A stretch of DNA of 64,000 nucleotides from assembly GCF_022758295.1 (NCBI RefSeq), contig NZ_JALDWJ010000009.1, forward strand, positions 180,209 to 244,208, given 5' to 3'. The notes under the pieces were generated by a model. The model was not told where the DNA came from and ran no database searches. It was given only the letters and a program-made list of their open reading frames with translations. Below are positions 53,726-60,642 of the stretch, piece after piece (position 1 is the stretch's first letter; each line of letters opens with the position of its first letter). The position numbers and the translations under genes were made by a program. The DNA comes from Lysobacter sp. CFH 32150 (GTDB taxonomy: Bacteria > Pseudomonadota > Gammaproteobacteria > Xanthomonadales > Xanthomonadaceae).

Positions 53726-54031
53726 TCAACGCAGGTGAACTGCCAACCAGAGAGCGCCCTCGGAGACACGCCTCACGGTGTGGGGCGTACCGGCAGGCAG
53801 GAACAGATAGTCACCGGAACGGAGTTCGATGGCCTCACCGGCTACCTCAAGAGTAGCTTCCCCCTGGAGCATTGCGACCCACTCATCCTGGGTTTGCACG
53901 TACTCCGTCGGGGTTATTGCAGAGGAACTGACGATGCGCTCGATGACGAGATTCTTGTGAGTGAGCAATGTCTCAAAGCGCTCACCCTCTAGTGGTGCTA
54001 CAGCATCAACGAACAAGTTTGCAGTTCGCAT
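53726..54031 (-). CDS. cupin cassette protein (copy 2)
   Basis: A 101-residue cupin almost the same as the one at 48091; main changes are YAEAP to VDAVAP and KLHSGDSLFM to ELRSGDYLFL. The bases after its stop also match that cassette, showing whole-cassette duplication. Confidence 0.85.
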   Translation of the reverse strand: MRTANLFVDAVAPLEGERFETLLTHKNLVIERIVSSSAITPTEYVQTQDEWVAMLQGEATLEVAGEAIELRSGDYLFLPAGTPHTVRRVSEGALWLAVHLR

Positions 54032-54051
54032 GACGATGATCTCGGTATGGC

Positions 54052-54111
54052 GCCTAACGCCTGAATTAAGCCGAGCCGCGAAGCGGCTTCGGCTTGCATG
54101 AATTGTTAGGT
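54052..54111 (-). repeat. attC, near consensus
   Basis: Boxes GCCTAAC / GTTAGGT; GAATG arm changed to GCATG. Confidence 0.96.
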
Positions 54112-54429
54112 GCCACTGCGCGGTCTTGCACGAAATGCCTCCGTCCACATCCTGGTGCGTGGATTGAGTATGCCAGCAGCAATTTGCATGTCACCGAGCT
54201 CGACTAGTCGTTTCTCGATAGAGCGGCGAGTGTGCTCAGTCTTGGCAGAGAGACCGGCTTGGTCAGCGATAGATCCAGAACCGCCCCATAGCTCATTGGA
54301 TTGCAGGTACGTGCGCAATAGCTCCTCGGATCCGGTTGTAGCTGCCTGCATAGGGGCAACGATCTCCACGGGCTCACAGCTTCTGACTAGCTCCAAGATG
54401 CGTCTTAGTTGGCGGCGAAAATCTTCCAA
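54106..54429 (-). CDS. hypothetical cassette protein
   Basis: A 107-residue basic soluble protein: TTG start, EDFRRQLRRILELVRSCEPVEIV, then ELLRTYLQSNELWGG and RRSIEKRLVELGDMQ. Possibly an alpha-helical bundle; the family is not recognised. AGGTG from the attC box lies four bases before the TTG. Confidence 0.68.
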   Translation of the reverse strand: MEDFRRQLRRILELVRSCEPVEIVAPMQAATTGSEELLRTYLQSNELWGGSGSIADQAGLSAKTEHTRRSIEKRLVELGDMQIAAGILNPRTRMWTEAFRARPRSGT

Positions 54430-54434
54430 GTGGC

Positions 54435-54494
54435 ACCTAACGCCTGAATTAAGCCGAGCCGCGAAGCGGCTTCGGCTTGAATGAATTGTTAGGT
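54435..54494 (-). repeat. attC, consensus
   Basis: Boxes ACCTAAC / GTTAGGT. Confidence 0.97.
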
Positions 54495-54498
54495 GCCA

Positions 54499-54801
54499 TC
54501 AGCCCAGGCCCTCACACGCCGGATAATCGACAACGTATCCGCCACCTTTCTTTACCAGGATGACCTGCATGGGGCCAGAATCTCCATGCCGCCAGCGGTA
54601 GTAAAGAACACGCTCGCCGGTTGGGCGATCAGTTCGCTCTTGGGGCCTTCCCATGATCTTTAGCGCCTCCTCCTCACTCATGCCGGGCTTAAGTGTCAGG
54701 CAGGATCTATGCTCGAAGTAGGCTCTAGGTGAAAGGACCAAATTGCATCCGCTAGCTACAACTGCGAAGAGTAGAACTAGGACTAGTCGAATACTTCCCA
54801 T
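54499..54801 (-). CDS. SmpA/OmlA-like lipoprotein cassette
   Basis: A 100-residue lipoprotein; lipobox VVASGC (C19 or so). The body LTLKPGMSEEEALKIMGRPQERTDRP and ERVLYYRWRH matches the BamE/SmpA/OmlA small-domain pattern G-M-S/T-x-x-E-V-x-x-x-L/M-G-x-P. The ATG lies inside the terminal inverted repeat of the cassette, with AGGTG from the attC box immediately before. Confidence 0.83.
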   Translation of the reverse strand: MGSIRLVLVLLFAVVASGCNLVLSPRAYFEHRSCLTLKPGMSEEEALKIMGRPQERTDRPTGERVLYYRWRHGDSGPMQVILVKKGGGYVVDYPACEGLG

Positions 54802-54804
54802 GGC

Positions 54805-54864
54805 ACCTAACGCTGGAGTTAAGCCGAGCCACGAAGTGGCTTCGGCTTGAATGACCTGTTAGGC
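54805..54864 (-). repeat. attC, diverged arms
   Basis: Boxes ACCTAAC / GTTAGGC; CACGAAGTGG in place of CGCGAAGCGG keeps the pairing (compensatory change), and GCTGGAGTT replaces GCCTGAATT. Confidence 0.95.
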
Positions 54865-55198
54865 CGTAGAGTATCCGAAGGCGGGGCAGTCAAGAACCTG
54901 GGCACGGTCTGAAGTCGACGGGACCTTGAACGTAGCCCAAGTGCTGCAACCACGAGCTTGAGCAGCCGAAGGCGAGAACCGTCACGGCACGCCCCGATGA
55001 AGTTGCACGAGTGAACGCCTCGATGACGACACTCTTGCAAACTAAGGCAACCGGAGCGTGCCAGCCGGGTGTGGCCGAAGCTCAACAGAACTCCATGATG
55101 TCGATGACGCCAAGCCGCGATGACCTGCCGAACTGGATGCTGGATGAAACGAGAATCAACACGTTGCCGGTAGGCAACACTTTGATCGCACCCACACC
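54865..55198. other. cassette without a clear gene
   Basis: 334 bases. On the minus strand a GTG-started frame of about 36 codons (VGAIKVLPTGNVLILVSS..., ending DIMEFC) begins just past the attC; no longer convincing frame exists on either strand. Terminal complementarity is only the 7-base core box. Confidence 0.5.
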
Positions 55199-55258
55199 GC
55201 CTAACGCCTGAATTAAGCCGAGCCGCGAAGCGGCTTCGGCTTGAATGAATTGTTAGCG
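55199..55258 (-). repeat. attC, consensus
   Basis: Boxes GCCTAAC / GTTAGCG. Confidence 0.97.
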
Positions 55259-55714
55259 CTCACCCGATGACTGTTGGGTAACAGGCCTAACGCCCGGGAT
55301 GTGCGCGACAGTGATGCTGCCAACTGGGCTAAACAAATCGCCACTAGGACGGCCAGCGGTGAACTTGCCTATGAGAGTCAGCTTGGTGTGAAAGTCAGAG
55401 CAGGACCACTTTGCACTTGAGCGGCAAAGTATGGCGCTTGCTACATCTTGATCTAGGGCCGCGTCAGGACCGGGAAAGATGAGATCGTTTGAGATGATGC
55501 CTTGAATGGCAACAACTCGGCCATCGTAAGCACTCGGATTTGCGATTAAGGCGTACATGGAGGTTGGACAGACCTGCGAATCAACGCCATCAACCTTTGT
55601 GCAAAAGATTTGCGAGGCAACGCGCTCCCGCGATTGTTCGCTAGGAGCCTGAGTTGGTAAGCAGGCAGCAAGCAAACATGCGAGGAAGAGACAAAAGAGG
55701 CGTATCAGATACAT
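55253..55714 (-). CDS. lipoprotein cassette (SAYDG family, copy 1)
   Basis: A 153-residue lipoprotein; lipobox LLAAC. The segment LIANPSAYDGRVVAIQGIISN resembles ILASPSAYDGALVRIKGAAVV in the cassette at 61416, an OB-fold-like strand pattern. Four further cysteines (FCTKVDG, VCPTS, ILCRSSAKWSC). Unknown ligand. TAA in attC. Confidence 0.8.
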   Translation of the reverse strand: MYLIRLFCLFLACLLAACLPTQAPSEQSRERVASQIFCTKVDGVDSQVCPTSMYALIANPSAYDGRVVAIQGIISNDLIFPGPDAALDQDVASAILCRSSAKWSCSDFHTKLTLIGKFTAGRPSGDLFSPVGSITVAHIPGVRPVTQQSSGER

Positions 55715-55729
55715 GAATGTTCCTGTGAG

Positions 55730-55789
55730 CGCTAACGCCTGAATTAAGCCGAGCCGCGAAGCGGCTTCGGCTTGAATGAATTGTTAGGG
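55730..55789 (-). repeat. attC, consensus
   Basis: Boxes CGCTAAC / GTTAGGG. Confidence 0.97.
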
Positions 55790-56164
55790 GGCACTTGCGG
55801 CTGTCAACGCCGCCACCGCCGTAAGTGCCACCCAGCCAGGATGCCGACCCTTGGTGCCGACGAGCACAAGAACCGCCCCGCCAAGATAGGCGAAAACAAT
55901 CGCGCCGGTCACGAGCGACGCCGACAGGGGGTGGCCAAGCGCTAGCTGGAGAAGCACGCCCGCAAATGCCCAGCCAAACAACGTGGCAAGGTGCCACGTG
56001 GCCCAAATGATTCTGACGTTGCGCTCACGTAGCGGTGGTGCGCCAAGTGCCGGCACCAGACTGCCGTCACGGAGGTGCCGAAAGATGAGAATCTCGCCAA
56101 GCACCGAGTGCACCAGGCCGGTCAACGCCGCGAGGATTGCTGCCACCAAGTAGGGGGTTTGCAT
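55784..56164 (-). CDS. four-helix membrane cassette protein (family copy 2)
   Basis: A 126-residue protein, paralogue of the one at 49177 (EILIFRHLRDGSLVPAL, LRERNVRIIWATWH, LVGTKGRHPGW), about half identical. The fourth codon ATG (MQTPYL) is chosen: AAGGA lies 8 bases upstream, too near the first ATG. Confidence 0.82.
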   Translation of the reverse strand: MQTPYLVAAILAALTGLVHSVLGEILIFRHLRDGSLVPALGAPPLRERNVRIIWATWHLATLFGWAFAGVLLQLALGHPLSASLVTGAIVFAYLGGAVLVLVGTKGRHPGWVALTAVAALTAASAP

Positions 56165-56192
56165 GCGGATCATCCTTGAAGGTTGGTGTGCC

Positions 56193-56252
56193 GCCTAACG
56201 CCTGAATTAAGCCGAGCCGCGAAGCGGCTTCGGCTTGAATGAATTGTTAGGG
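56193..56252 (-). repeat. attC, consensus
   Basis: Boxes GCCTAAC / GTTAGGG. Confidence 0.97.
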
Positions 56253-56253
56253 C

Positions 56254-56493
56254 TCACTTAGGAGGCGAGCTGACGGCCCGAGCCTTCCGTTCAGTCATCT
56301 CTTCCAGTGCGTGCTCGCGTTGCATGGTTCTCTCGTGTTCGGCATCTGCGGCTGCACGAGCGGACTCGGCCCGCGCAGCCGTCTCTTGGCCACGAGCGTT
56401 GGCGAGCTTTGACTGCTCCGGCGGTATGGACGAGCACGCGGCGAGCAGCGCCGCGCCAAAAACAACCAGGCTCAGGGACAGCTTCCTACGCAT
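56254..56493 (-). CDS. small lipoprotein cassette, helical
   Basis: A 79-residue lipoprotein; lipobox LLAAC (C20), then a long charged helix SKLANARGQETAARAESARAA and RTMQREHALEEMTERKARAV. Lpp-like in overall design (short helical lipoprotein) without the Lpp sequence. 130 bases upstream of its start show no gene. Confidence 0.78.
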   Translation of the reverse strand: MRRKLSLSLVVFGAALLAACSSIPPEQSKLANARGQETAARAESARAAADAEHERTMQREHALEEMTERKARAVSSPPK

Positions 56494-56625
56494 ACAACCT
56501 CCTTGGTTGGGCTCGGGTCGTGAGGGTTATCGCGGGCATACCCCGAGAAAGTATGCATGCCGCAACTCTACACCGCTGCCGGCGGCCCACAGAGGAGTTC
56601 CGATGGCGGCGAGCTTAGCTGTGAG

Positions 56626-56685
56626 CCCTAACGCCTGAATTAAGCCGAGCCGCGAAGCGGCTTCGGCTTGAATGAATTGTTAGGG
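56626..56685 (-). repeat. attC, consensus
   Basis: Boxes CCCTAAC / GTTAGGG. Confidence 0.97.
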
Positions 56686-57072
56686 GGCGCGCTCATAACG
56701 CTGCTCTATGAGCTGCATTTGCGCTGCGACGTCACTTGCACGCTCACGATTCACTTGTCTCTCCTTGTGCGAGAAGAACAGGCAGGCAAGCCCACAAACT
56801 CCTGTAATTACAAAAACAAGCCACGTTATGTCCAGTGCTCGTTGCTGTGCAGGGAGTTGAAAGGTGTTTGAAACGATAGGGAGCAGTGCAGATAAGGCCA
56901 TGCCAAGTAACGCGGAGCCAACTGTATGGAACAACCACGGCTCACTTGTTGCTTTGGAAATTTTGTTGCGTAAGAGATCCCACTCTTCGCAAGGGATTGG
57001 GTAAGCCTTTCCTGACTTTGGTGGGAGAACCTCAAAGCCCTGTGACATCTGAAAAGACGAGTCATTGCTCAT
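56680..57072 (-). CDS. two-helix membrane protein, second gene of a two-gene cassette
   Basis: A 130-residue protein: soluble N-terminus (FEVLPPKSGKAYPIPCEEWDLL), two helices (VGSALLGMALSALLPIVSN and ITWLVFVITGVCGLACLFFS), and a charged C-terminal coil RERASDVAAQMQLIEQRYER. Its ATG overlaps the TGA of the zinc-ribbon gene (ATGA). TAA stop lies in the attC. Confidence 0.8.
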   Translation of the reverse strand: MSNDSSFQMSQGFEVLPPKSGKAYPIPCEEWDLLRNKISKATSEPWLFHTVGSALLGMALSALLPIVSNTFQLPAQQRALDITWLVFVITGVCGLACLFFSHKERQVNRERASDVAAQMQLIEQRYERAP

Positions 57073-57341
57073 GACTGGCCCTCCGAGACCGGCTTAACTT
57101 CCGGCTTGTGAACACCGGCAACAATTGCATTGACCAGGACCACATGGCCACAGTTGCCGCAGGTGACCGGTATCACCGGTACTACTGGACCACCAATGAC
57201 CATGTTCCCTTCATTGAACTCGGTCAGTTGGAAAGTTGAATCTTGCACGTTCCAAGGTCCGCCTCCGCACATTGGGCACGCTCGGCTAGCCCACTTCTCC
57301 TTTAGGAATTGAATTGTTTTGTCTGAGTCAAACTTAGCCAT
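57069..57341 (-). CDS. zinc-ribbon protein, first gene of a two-gene cassette
   Basis: A 90-residue protein with CPMCGGGPW and CGNCGHVVLVNA, two CxxC knuckles of a zinc ribbon about 39 residues apart, and an uncharged hydrophobic segment between. Coupled by four bases to the membrane protein. Function unknown; similar pairs are scattered in bacterial genomes. Confidence 0.83.
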   Translation of the reverse strand: MAKFDSDKTIQFLKEKWASRACPMCGGGPWNVQDSTFQLTEFNEGNMVIGGPVVPVIPVTCGNCGHVVLVNAIVAGVHKPEVKPVSEGQS

Positions 57342-57356
57342 GATCTTTGTGGCGCC

Positions 57357-57416
57357 CCCTAACGCCTGAGGTAAGCCGAGCCGCGAAGCGGCTTCGGCTT
57401 GAGTGAATTGTTATGC
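57357..57416 (-). repeat. attC
   Basis: Boxes CCCTAAC / GTTATGC; GAGGTAAGCC at the left arm. Confidence 0.96.
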
Positions 57417-57667
57417 AGCCCGGAGTGCCGGTGAAACGCTGCAGCTGAAGCGATTCTAGCCAGTAACGGTCGGGGTGCGGGAATCACCCCATGGAAGCTA
57501 GGACAAGGATCGGGGGAGCTCGCCTAGCCGAAGGTGAGGGCGCCGCAAGTAGAGCGCGGAATAGTTCATCGGATCGGCGGCGTGTTGTTGCTGACGCAGG
57601 CTTTGCGCTTTTGCGGTGCAAGCTAGATTGCGAAATCACCGCGATCTCTAGCAGTGCTCTCGACCGC
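57417..57667. other. gene-less cassette
   Basis: 251 bases, no convincing frame. A GTG-started minus-strand frame of about 52 codons is arginine/alanine-rich and looks like noise. The terminal complementarity is limited to GTTATGC / GCATAAC, which nevertheless proves these two attC ends belong to one cassette. Confidence 0.5.
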
Positions 57668-57727
57668 GCATAACGCCTGAATTAAGCCGAGCCGCGAAGC
57701 GGCTTCGGCTTGAATGAATTGTTAGGC
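57668..57727 (-). repeat. attC, consensus
   Basis: Boxes GCATAAC / GTTAGGC. Confidence 0.97.
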
Positions 57728-58104
57728 GGCAATACGAGGACGCGCTTGCTCGGAATCTCATAGCAAGCATGCATCTGCTTCCACGCTTTGCCTCCCGTTA
57801 CGACGATTGCTACGTTGCAATTGTCGCCGCTGGTGGTGCGGAACAGCACGAACCAGTCACGCCCCTCTCGATCAACTGCGAAAGCCTTCGGCTCTACCCA
57901 GTTGAGGCGCTTCTTGATCAGGTCTTGGTCTGACTCGAACCCAAAACCTTCCAGGAGTTCGATGCGCTCAACTGGCAGATCTTTGGGGTGCCCGGCAGCA
58001 GTTAGCCCGTGACGCAGGACAAATGCCTCAGCGGAAGCGACGACAGAGAGGGTATCTGGCGTAAGAGTGATCGGGCGAGTTGACGCGCACGAGGTCAAGG
58101 CCAC
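57682..58104 (-). CDS. lipoprotein-like cassette protein with truncated signal and attC tail
   Basis: A 140-residue frame: GTG, ALTSCAS (a lipobox) with only five residues before the cysteine. A stop codon lies a few codons upstream in frame, so the hydrophobic signal is missing or frameshifted. The body ERIELLEGFGFESDQDLIKKRL and DREGRDWFVLFRTTSGDNCNVAIV is a plausible folded domain. The last 13 residues (NNSFKPKPLRGSA) are translated attC. Confidence 0.62.
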   Translation of the reverse strand: MALTSCASTRPITLTPDTLSVVASAEAFVLRHGLTAAGHPKDLPVERIELLEGFGFESDQDLIKKRLNWVEPKAFAVDREGRDWFVLFRTTSGDNCNVAIVVTGGKAWKQMHACYEIPSKRVLVLPPNNSFKPKPLRGSA

Positions 58105-58152
58105 GAAGGGCGCATGCTGTTAGTGCCAAATTTTCGATTCGAATCATTTGCC

Positions 58153-58212
58153 GCCTAACGCCTGAATTAAGCCGAGCCGCGAAGCGGCTTCGGCTTGAAT
58201 GAATTGTTAGGC
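58153..58212 (-). repeat. attC, consensus
   Basis: Boxes GCCTAAC / GTTAGGC. Confidence 0.97.
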
Positions 58213-58222
58213 GGCACGCGAC

Positions 58223-58543
58223 TCACAGCGCCACCGGCTCAAACTCAGCAAACATTTGTTGAGACTCCGCCAAGTTTGCTAGAGGCATGTAATCACAGGC
58301 AGCACCGAAATCAGCCCAAAGCGCTTGAACGGCTGGATTGCTATGCGCCTGATGTATCGCCTCGGCTGAGCGCCACTCAAATACCTCCACAATCGTGTTA
58401 TCGGCCGAACGCATGACATAAGCCGGTTTGTCCGTGACCAAATGCTCGGACCTCAATACTTCGAGGTGCTTCGTTACCGCCGCCAAGAGTTGCTGATCCA
58501 TGCCGGGCTTTGGTTTGTACGCGACAATCACAAAACGTCCCAT
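58223..58543 (-). CDS. antibiotic-biosynthesis-monooxygenase-like (ABM) cassette
   Basis: A 106-residue dimeric alpha-beta barrel protein: FVIVAYKPKPGMDQQLLAAVTKHLEVL and VEVFEWRSAEAIHQAHSNPAVQALW. The ABM fold includes heme oxygenases and quinone monooxygenases, but many members are non-enzymatic. Substrate unknown. Confidence 0.82.
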   Translation of the reverse strand: MGRFVIVAYKPKPGMDQQLLAAVTKHLEVLRSEHLVTDKPAYVMRSADNTIVEVFEWRSAEAIHQAHSNPAVQALWADFGAACDYMPLANLAESQQMFAEFEPVAL

Positions 58544-58562
58544 CGCAGAATCCTCCAGTGCC

Positions 58563-58622
58563 GCCTAACGCCTGAATTAAGCCGAGCCGCGAAGCGGCTT
58601 CGGCTTGAATGAATTGTTAGAG
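58563..58622 (-). repeat. attC, consensus
   Basis: Boxes GCCTAAC / GTTAGAG. Confidence 0.97.
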
Positions 58623-58626
58623 CACA

Positions 58627-59061
58627 CTAGCCACATATCTGCATCGGCTTCTTTGTGTCCGTTCGGGTTGCTTGAAATGTGAACTCTTGCTTGGTGGTTT
58701 CGGTTTCAAACTCGAGTGTCCCGTACGTCAAAGACTTTGAGCGCGAGGTAATAGTAAGTTTTGCTCTTTGGGCGCTTTCACAATTGCGAGTCTCGTCATC
58801 ACACACGAGAACATGAAGCGCCGGATATTTTTTGGAGCCAGGCCCACTCGTCCAGCCTCCCTCCCGATGCGCGCCTATAACATCATCAGCGTAAACGAGT
58901 ACGAAGTGTCTGCCGGCGTCAATCGCGAGATGCTCCGATAGTCCGTCATAAGCGCCGCATCCAGTGTGGATCACGCCTATAGCGTGATTTTTGTCAGTCT
59001 TGCTGGGCATGGATGTGCACCCAACAATGATGAAAAGACCTAATAGCCACACGCGCATCAT
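58627..59061 (-). CDS. lipoprotein cassette
   Basis: A 144-residue lipoprotein; lipobox IIVGC. Cysteines at GCGAYDG, LVCDDETRNCESAQ and the terminal QICG may pair. Beta-rich (LAIDAGRHFVLVYADD, AKLTITSRSKSLTYGTLEF). AGGTGG lies before two adjacent ATG codons. Family not recognised. Confidence 0.76.
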   Translation of the reverse strand: MMRVWLLGLFIIVGCTSMPSKTDKNHAIGVIHTGCGAYDGLSEHLAIDAGRHFVLVYADDVIGAHREGGWTSGPGSKKYPALHVLVCDDETRNCESAQRAKLTITSRSKSLTYGTLEFETETTKQEFTFQATRTDTKKPMQICG

Positions 59062-59076
59062 TAGTCCACCTGTGTG

Positions 59077-59136
59077 CTCTAACGCCTGAATTAAGCCGAG
59101 CCGCGAAGCGGCTTCGGCTTGAATGAATTGTTAGGT
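59077..59136 (-). repeat. attC, consensus
   Basis: Boxes CTCTAAC / GTTAGGT. Confidence 0.97.
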
Positions 59137-59610
59137 GCCGCCCAGGAACCCGCAAGCACCCATCGTTACACCCGCAATGAACAGCCCTTGGGAAAGGAGC
59201 CCCGCATAGTGATTGACGATCTTTGACCACTTTGCAAGGTCAGGGGGGAGGTTGCCAAGTTCACTGGCCGGGATTTCGTTTGCGTTAAAGGCGCGAAAGC
59301 GACGGTGGTTTTCCTGGCCGATGGCATCAAAGCACTTGAGCATTGCCCGAAGTTCTATGCCAGTGGCAATTACGCCAAGTGAAAACAGCACAAGGGCAAT
59401 CTTCACCGAAAGGGGCGCAGGCTTGTCCCCCATAAACGTAAGGACTGCAACCGCGCCACCACCATTAGTTAGGAAGTTGGTATTGGTTAGGCGCTTGTCC
59501 AAGTCAAACAGAAAACCTTGTATCTCCGCACCCTTCTTGGCGAGAAGCTCGGAGAACTCGTCAGAAACATCCGCCGGAAGATCTCTTCTCAACTTGTTGA
59601 GATCGCTCAT
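59131..59610 (-). CDS. membrane cassette protein
   Basis: A 159-residue protein: helical N-terminus SDLNKLRRDLPADVSDEFSE, two helices around TNGGGAVAVLTFMGDKPAPLSV-KIALVLFSLGVIATGIEL, and a C-terminal helix GLLSQGLFIAGVTMGACGFLGG. AGGTG of the attC box is four bases before the ATG. Unknown function. Confidence 0.76.
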   Translation of the reverse strand: MSDLNKLRRDLPADVSDEFSELLAKKGAEIQGFLFDLDKRLTNTNFLTNGGGAVAVLTFMGDKPAPLSVKIALVLFSLGVIATGIELRAMLKCFDAIGQENHRRFRAFNANEIPASELGNLPPDLAKWSKIVNHYAGLLSQGLFIAGVTMGACGFLGGT

Positions 59611-59615
59611 AAGGC

Positions 59616-59675
59616 ACCTAACGCCTGAATTAAGCCGAGCCGCGAAGCGGCTTCGGCTTGAATGAATTGTTAGGC
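59616..59675 (-). repeat. attC, consensus
   Basis: Boxes ACCTAAC / GTTAGGC. Confidence 0.97.
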
Positions 59676-60131
59676 CACACCTGCGAACACCAAGGACACA
59701 AATGACTCCGATACAACGCGCACATTGACGTGCTTGCGGCATAGCAAAATGTCCTCATGATCGATGCGCACGATCTGCGGTGTTTGCTTGCTACTTTTCA
59801 TGTCAAAGCATATCGGGTCGTAGTTGGCGAACTCAGGGCGACCAATTTGTAGATACCTCCTCGGAAGTAGCCACTCACAAAGGCCGGGATCTTGAAACGG
59901 AGCATGCGAGATATCGTAGCCGGACCCATCGCCAAGATTAGAAAACGCCTCAAATCCAGGCACATCAAATTCTGGGAAGCGATACGCTTGTATGAGACTG
60001 CGATACGGCTCCGGAAGTTGAAGCCCGAAGGATGCTTCCACGGCCTCTAGCCAAGGGCAGTTGTCCGCAGCCTCGAACGGGAAGCCTAGGCCTTCAAGGT
60101 GCTCAACGATAGTTGAAACGCGAGAATCCAT
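59670..60131 (-). CDS. SMI1/KNR4-family cassette protein
   Basis: A 153-residue protein: CPWLEAVEASFGLQLPEPYRSLIQAY and a conserved W and FSNLGDG region match the SMI1/KNR4 (SUKH) superfamily. Many members are immunity proteins of contact-dependent toxin systems. No toxin gene is next to it, so as a cassette it would be an orphan immunity gene. TAA stop in the attC box. Confidence 0.8.
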   Translation of the reverse strand: MDSRVSTIVEHLEGLGFPFEAADNCPWLEAVEASFGLQLPEPYRSLIQAYRFPEFDVPGFEAFSNLGDGSGYDISHAPFQDPGLCEWLLPRRYLQIGRPEFANYDPICFDMKSSKQTPQIVRIDHEDILLCRKHVNVRVVSESFVSLVFAGVA

Positions 60132-60139
60132 CGTGTGTG

Positions 60140-60199
60140 GCCTAACGCCTGAATTAAGCCGAGCCGCGAAGCGGCTTCGGCTTGAATGAATTGTTAGAG
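60140..60199 (-). repeat. attC, consensus
   Basis: Boxes GCCTAAC / GTTAGAG. Confidence 0.97.
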
Positions 60200-60577
60200 C
60201 GCGTCCCCGCAGCCGTCGCCCACGGGAAAGAATACATCTGTTGGGAACCTGGGCTGGGGCGCATCTGCGCGGGCGAGTGCGCTGCACCCGCGGAACTTAA
60301 TCCGATTGAGGGTGACGGATTGACCGGCACTGGTATGCAAGATGATGGCCGAAGGCGCCTCCGACCAAGTGCCAGCTTGGCCATTGGGTGGGCAGATATC
60401 ACACCAACTGGAACCATCGAAGTTGCCGGATGCGTACAGACGGATGGTTTGCCCAGCACCACGTCCCTTTACCCAGACTTGCACCGGCTCTTCTTGGGGT
60501 GCCCGTTGGAACAGCCAATAGCCGGCGCCGATGGCAACAAGGAGTAGGGCTGTTGTCAAAGCCGCGAGTTTGCTCAT
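60194..60577 (-). CDS. membrane-anchored hypothetical cassette protein
   Basis: A 127-residue protein with one N-terminal helix (AALTTALLLVAIGAGYWLF) and a periplasmic part VQVWVKGRGAGQTIRLYASGNF, CDICPPNGQ, FRGCSAL, GDGCGDAL. Four cysteines likely pair. Family not recognised. AGAGCGCT lies before the ATG. Confidence 0.75.
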   Translation of the reverse strand: MSKLAALTTALLLVAIGAGYWLFQRAPQEEPVQVWVKGRGAGQTIRLYASGNFDGSSWCDICPPNGQAGTWSEAPSAIILHTSAGQSVTLNRIKFRGCSALARADAPQPRFPTDVFFPVGDGCGDAL

Positions 60578-60582
60578 GAGCG

Positions 60583-60642
60583 CTCTAACGCCTGAGTTAA
60601 GCCGAGCCGCGAAGCGGCTTCGGCTTGAATGAATTGTTAGGT
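60583..60642 (-). repeat. attC, near consensus
   Basis: Boxes CTCTAAC / GTTAGGT; GCCTGAGTT in place of GCCTGAATT. Confidence 0.97.

Noticed and set aside
54819..55085. A minus-strand frame of 88 codons in a gene-less cassette ending in the attC tail
   Set aside because: Composition is noise-like, there is no ribosome site, and the tail match comes from the attC itself.
59611..59742. Frames that begin in an upstream cassette and cross attC into the next gene (also at 53635-53769, 54032-54148, 60132-60287)
   Set aside because: The upstream portions are just open frame 3 of the attC plus untranslated bits; good starts exist inside each cassette.
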